DNA from: Elgaria multicarinata webbii
Taxonomy: Eukaryota > Chordata > Lepidosauria > Squamata > Anguidae
Length of the DNA: 64,000 bases
NCBI RefSeq assembly: GCF_023053635.1
Contig: NC_086188.1
Coordinates: 4,736,454-4,800,453 of the forward strand
Direction of reading: 5' to 3'
The translations under genes were made by a program, and so were the position numbers. Every line of letters begins with the position of its first letter. Within the stretch, counting starts at the first letter, position 1. The notes under the pieces are model-generated. The model did not search any database. It was not told the origin of the DNA and saw nothing but the letters and a program-made list of their open reading frames with translations. This document shows, one piece after another, positions 60,690-64,000 of this stretch.

Positions 60690-61162
60690 TATTGTCATTT
60701 TGTGAAAATGAAAAAAGCCACTAATTCAAGTTTAATGGGAACCTAATATTTATTTACAATATTTTTACTCAGCTCTTCAAGCCAAAATAGTCTCCCAGCC
60801 TGGCTTACAAAGATGAACAACCAGTAAACCCCCCACCCCCTGCCTTCATGTTTATAATCTAAAAAGCACAACAGAAGAGGAAAAGGGATGAGGAGGGATG
60901 AGGAAAAAGAAAAACTCAATATTTAGCTTTATTGGTTTATTTGTAACGTGAATCTCCTAATAAATCTGTCTCTATCAAAACGTGTACATCACTCTTTAAA
61001 TAATATTAACTCCCTCTGTGATTTTAAGGCAGCTTTGAAGGCTAGCCTTTTCCGGCAGGCCTACCCAGATTAATGTAAAATCAAGCATTTTAAAGATGTG
61101 TTGATTCCTGCACTAATGTTGTTCCCCGCCTCGATCCAAAGGGAGAGGCGGGTAAGAAATAA

Positions 61163-61203
<41 letters not shown>

Positions 61204-61560
61204 ATAAAAGCCCCATGTTAATTTGAGCGGGGTGCATCCCTGCTCTCGGACTCTCCTTGGAAGAGAAAGAAACCTGACCTACCCTATTTCTTTGATTCTA
61301 AGACACACTTTTCCCCCCATATAAACATCTCTAAAAATGGGGTGCGTCTTAGAATCGCAGGTGTGTGTCTCAGGTTTTTTTTTCCTGTTGGTGGTACTGA
61401 AGTTAGTGTGCGTTTTACAATCGAAGAAATACGGTAGTTTCGTTGGCCTTTGGTCCTCCCCCTCCCCCCTACCATAGAGATGCGGGGGCTTGGCGCAGGC
61501 CACCCCATCCCAGTCAGCTGTACTTCCGTTTCCCGCTTGAGCTCGTTTCCTTCCCTATAG
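60690..61560. other. Intergenic stretch TCTN2-ATP6V0A2
   Basis: Holds LINE tails (60745-60915 and 61010-61200, the latter + with a (TTA)n end) and the hairpin at 61275-61437. No gene. Confidence 0.6.
61275..61437. mobile_element. Hairpin DNA element upstream of ATP6V0A2
   Basis: 'accctatttctttgattcta' pairs with 'caatcgaagaaatacggta'; inner 'aagacacac' and 'gtgcgtctta' repeats are also inverted. Confidence 0.75.
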
Positions 61561-61927
61561 GAGGCTACCACGGAGCTGCCAAGGGGCAGAGCGGCACCGC
61601 TCCAATGGCGCGTCCCCTTTCAGCCGGCGAGCCGCTCTAGGCTTTTCCAAACTCGAAGGCTCCTGCGACGGTCTCTGAGGTGAAGGCGGAAGCCGCTGGT
61701 CTTCGGCGGCTGTCGTCGTCTCCTCCTCCTCCTCCTCCTCCATCTCTCTCCTCTCCATGGCCTCAGGCAGGGGGGAACCCGCCAGCCCTCGGAACCGGCC
61801 TAGCAGCGGCAGCAGGACGACGACGACGACGAGGGGAAGGCAGCGCCGAGGGGACCGGTGACTGCCGCCGCCGCCGCCGCTTCTGCTGCTCCCTCAGGCC
61901 CGGCCCGGGCTCCCGCTTCGCCCGGCC
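61560..61927 (+). promoter_or_regulatory. ATP6V0A2: CpG-rich promoter and 5' UTR of ATP6V0A2
   Basis: Dense CpG sequence with CCT, GAC and GCC triplet runs directly before the start codon; no TATA box. The exact start site cannot be read. Confidence 0.6.
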
Positions 61928-62044
61928 ATGGGCTCCCTATTCCGCAGCGAGACGATGTGCCTGACGCAGCTCTTCCTCCAAGCCGGCTCGGCCTACGAGT
62001 GCCTCAGCGTCTTGGGCGAGCGGGGCCTGGCCCACTTCAGAGAC
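61928..62044 (+). CDS. ATP6V0A2: ATP6V0A2 exon 1, V-ATPase V0 subunit a2 (rest outside window)
   Basis: Subunit a2 is the large membrane subunit that carries protons through the V-ATPase of the Golgi and endosomes. Only the first coding exon is inside: 39 codons, [20 protein letters not shown], then [19 protein letters not shown], ending in phase 0 at a GTGAGT donor. It is nearly identical to the human N-terminus. The start fits a Kozak context (gccatgg). TCTN2 lies 1.4 kb upstream on the same strand, as in human. The rest of the window is intron 1. Confidence 0.96.
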
Positions 62045-62174
62045 GTGAGTAGCGGGGGTAGGGGTGGGCCTTCCTACCTTCCTGCCTTCCTTCCTTCCAT
62101 TATTGCTTGTTAATTAATTAAACTTACATCCAAGGATGTGTCTCCCTGTAGATGGATGTGTGGGGGTCTGAAAA

Positions 62175-62400
62175 GGCAGCATAGTGCAGTAGTTACAGTG
62201 TTGGACTGGGACCACCCTTCCCCAGTCTGGCCCCCTTCCGGATGTCTCAGACTACAACTCCCAGTATCCCCAGCCACGCTGCCTTGGGAGGTGCTGGGAG
62301 TTGTAGTGCGACACACCTGGGGGGGGAGGGGGAACTAGGTTGGGGAAGTCTGGGCTAGCACCTTTGGGACTTGGGTTCAGATCCCCACTCAGCCATGAAA
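62175..62400 (+). mobile_element. tRNA-derived SINE split by a palindromic element
   Basis: 'gcatagtgcagtagttacag' and 'gggttcagatccccactcag' are SINE halves. 62208-62350 between them is the palindrome 'cttccccagtctggccccct' / 'ggggaactaggttggggaag'. Confidence 0.8.
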
Positions 62401-62409
62401 CGACCCTGC

Positions 62410-62465
62410 CCAGGGAAAATATGTAGATGCTAAAAAGAGAAATCAACTCTGGTGCTTGATAAACG

Positions 62466-62505
<40 letters not shown>

Positions 62506-62742
62506 TTATATAGCACCATCAATGTACATTAAAGGGCATTAAACGCCATTCGTCAGGAGCTGGAAACAGTTGCTGTGCTAGCAGGTACGATACGTCCGAA
62601 ACGTTGAGCAGAGCATTTTTGGATTTTAAGAATAAAATAGGTTTTAATACGTTTATCAAGCACCAGAGTTGATTTCTCTTTTTAGCATCTACGCTTATTG
62701 GTGCGTTTTTCCCCCCTATGTCGGCATACCAGGGAAAATATG
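62410..62742. mobile_element. Inverted-repeat retroelement with direct flanking duplication and 'gtccgaaacg' core
   Basis: The repeat 'ccagggaaaatatg' lies at 62410-62423 and 62729-62742. Inside, 'agatgctaaaaagagaaatc' (62426) is inverted at the right as 'gatttctctttttagcatct' (ending about 62690). 'tacgtccgaaacgttg' lies near 62590. The (TTA)n-'tagcaccatcaatgtaca' part is a LINE tail caught inside. Confidence 0.65.
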
Positions 62743-63182
62743 CGCCATAATAAATGTGTTTGTCTCTAAGGTTAGCCGTGGGAGTCCGTTATTTGCTGAA
62801 ACTCACTGGTAGATCTTGGTCCAGTCGCCATCTCTGAGCCTCGCCTACCTCAGACAGGTGTGGCGTGGAGAGCGGAGGTGGTGGGAAGGAACAAGGAAAT
62901 AGGCAGCTCAGCGGGAGAGTGCATGTGTCAGGCCCATGGTTCAATCCCCACACCTCCACGTTGGGAAATCGACAAGAGCTAAAATGCTTCCTGGCTAACT
63001 GGAGTAGTTTATGAGAGAAATTCAAGGTCTCCCTGTCTTCATCTTATTGCCTTCTTAGCTGTACGCTTTAGTTATTCCTGGCCTTCCTTCAGAAGGTAGT
63101 TCCTATTTTAACTTCTGAACAGAATATGGAATTATGCTTCAGCCATCGAACATCTACATAATGGAAGCATTAAAAGGCTTCA

Positions 63183-63272
63183 CAGTGCAGTCCTTTATAT
63201 GTCTACTCAGAAGTAAGCCCCCATTGTGTTTAGTGGGACTTACTTCCAAGTAAGCATGTATAAGACTGCAAC
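63183..63272. mobile_element. Short palindromic element, 'acttacttccaagtaag' type
   Basis: 'tgcagtcctttatatgtcta' faces 'gcatgtataagactgca'; 'agaagtaagcccc' faces 'gggacttacttcc'. Confidence 0.7.
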
Positions 63273-63349
63273 ATTCTGAATTTAGCTTTCGTTTACGAAT
63301 TGGCTTAATTTTCAGTTCGAACAACAAAAACTGGGGAAAGTGCAGGAAA

Positions 63350-63600
63350 ATACAATAATAATAATAATAATTTTATTTGTTACCCGCCTCTCCCTCTGGA
63401 TCGAGGCAGGGTACAACACAAATAAAAACACCATAAAATACATAAAACTAATTCAAACATTTAAACCCAGTGCATCATTAAAAGCAGCACACCATTAAAA
63501 AAAGGCATTTTAGAGTTCAACTGGGTAGGCCTGCCGGAAGAGATCAGTCTTTATGGCTTTCTTAAATTCTGGAAGACTGCTAAGTTGACGAATCTCAATA
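63350..63600 (-). mobile_element. L2/CR1-clade LINE 3' end ('cggaagagatcagtctt' family)
   Basis: (ATA)n tail, 'ttacccgcctctccctctgg', then 'aggcctgccggaagagatca'. Confidence 0.85.
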
Positions 63601-64000
63601 GAAATGATTGGGGGGCTGGAGCACTTCCACTACAAGGAAAGGCAGAAGTATTTGGTGCATTTTAGTTTAGGGAGGGGAAAGACATGTGGAGCTTTTGGGC
63701 CAGAATCTAAAGAACTACAGTACTAATTCTGTGTACCTAAGGAAGTTTTGGGTTTCTGCGGCTTTAGCATCAATACCGCATGCAGTTCGTAATGCAGCTT
63801 GGGGATTTGCTGTTCATAGAAAATAAGTAAAAACCTGCATTGTTTGTGCTATAGCCCTTGGACTCCCTTGAAGAGCATTTGTGTTTCTAAATCTCTTAAA
63901 AAGAAAGATAAAGTTTTTGGGGAGGGGAAGAGGAATTGAAGTCATGACCTGGACACTTGATCATGGTTATTGGATATCCGGTTCTAGCTATTACTTTCAT

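Larger units (their letters stand above)
62045..64000 (+). other. ATP6V0A2: ATP6V0A2 intron 1 (partial)
   Basis: Contains a SINE split by a palindromic element, an inverted-repeat retroelement (62410-62742), a tRNA-like SINE fragment at about 62905-62960, a short palindrome (63183-63272) and a LINE (63350-63600, -). No second exon is visible. Confidence 0.7.

Overview
This is a vertebrate nuclear genome window, most likely from a squamate reptile (a lizard). The coding exons are clear orthologues of vertebrate single-copy genes. The introns are packed with CR1 and L2-like LINE tails, an RTE/BovB fragment, tRNA-derived SINEs and many short palindromic DNA elements, a mix typical of squamates. 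I assigned genes by matching exon translations to remembered human proteins and by checking splice phases exon by exon. No endogenous retrovirus, tRNA or rRNA gene or CRISPR array was seen.

Layout from left to right. (1) 1-11.5 kb holds the 3' part of ZNRF3 on +: two exons that together encode the RING domain, a large exon for the cytoplasmic tail, and a long repeat-rich 3' region. (2) 11.6-16.1 kb is intergenic and made of LINE and CR1 remnants. (3) 16.1-18.4 kb on - holds a four-exon p24/TMED2-like gene that reads open from signal peptide to stop but lacks the usual membrane anchor. (4) 21.1-29.75 kb on - holds all nine coding exons of EIF2B1, with at least one GC-AG intron. (5) A 222-bp shared promoter separates EIF2B1 from the divergent GTF2H3 (29.98-39.71 kb, +, 13 coding exons). 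(6) 39.7-47.7 kb holds a three-level nested transposon insertion and an unrecognised protein-coding locus on - (43.6-45.05 kb). (7) 47.79-60.53 kb on + holds all 18 coding exons of TCTN2, preceded by an RFX X-box. (8) 61.93 kb on + starts ATP6V0A2; only exon 1 and part of intron 1 are inside.

EIF2B1-GTF2H3-TCTN2-ATP6V0A2 is the order and orientation known from human 12q24.31. ZNRF3 lies on human 22q12, so the left part of the window is a join between segments that are separate in human. Functionally these are unrelated neighbours: Wnt receptor turnover (ZNRF3), early secretory cargo (p24-like), translation initiation control (EIF2B1), TFIIH transcription and repair (GTF2H3), the ciliary transition zone (TCTN2) and the V-ATPase membrane sector (ATP6V0A2).

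The most unusual features are the anchorless p24 paralogue, the unrecognised gene between GTF2H3 and TCTN2, and three inverted-repeat elements with exact 12- to 15-bp target duplications. One of these carries a hammerhead-like core, suggesting Penelope-type retroelement termini.
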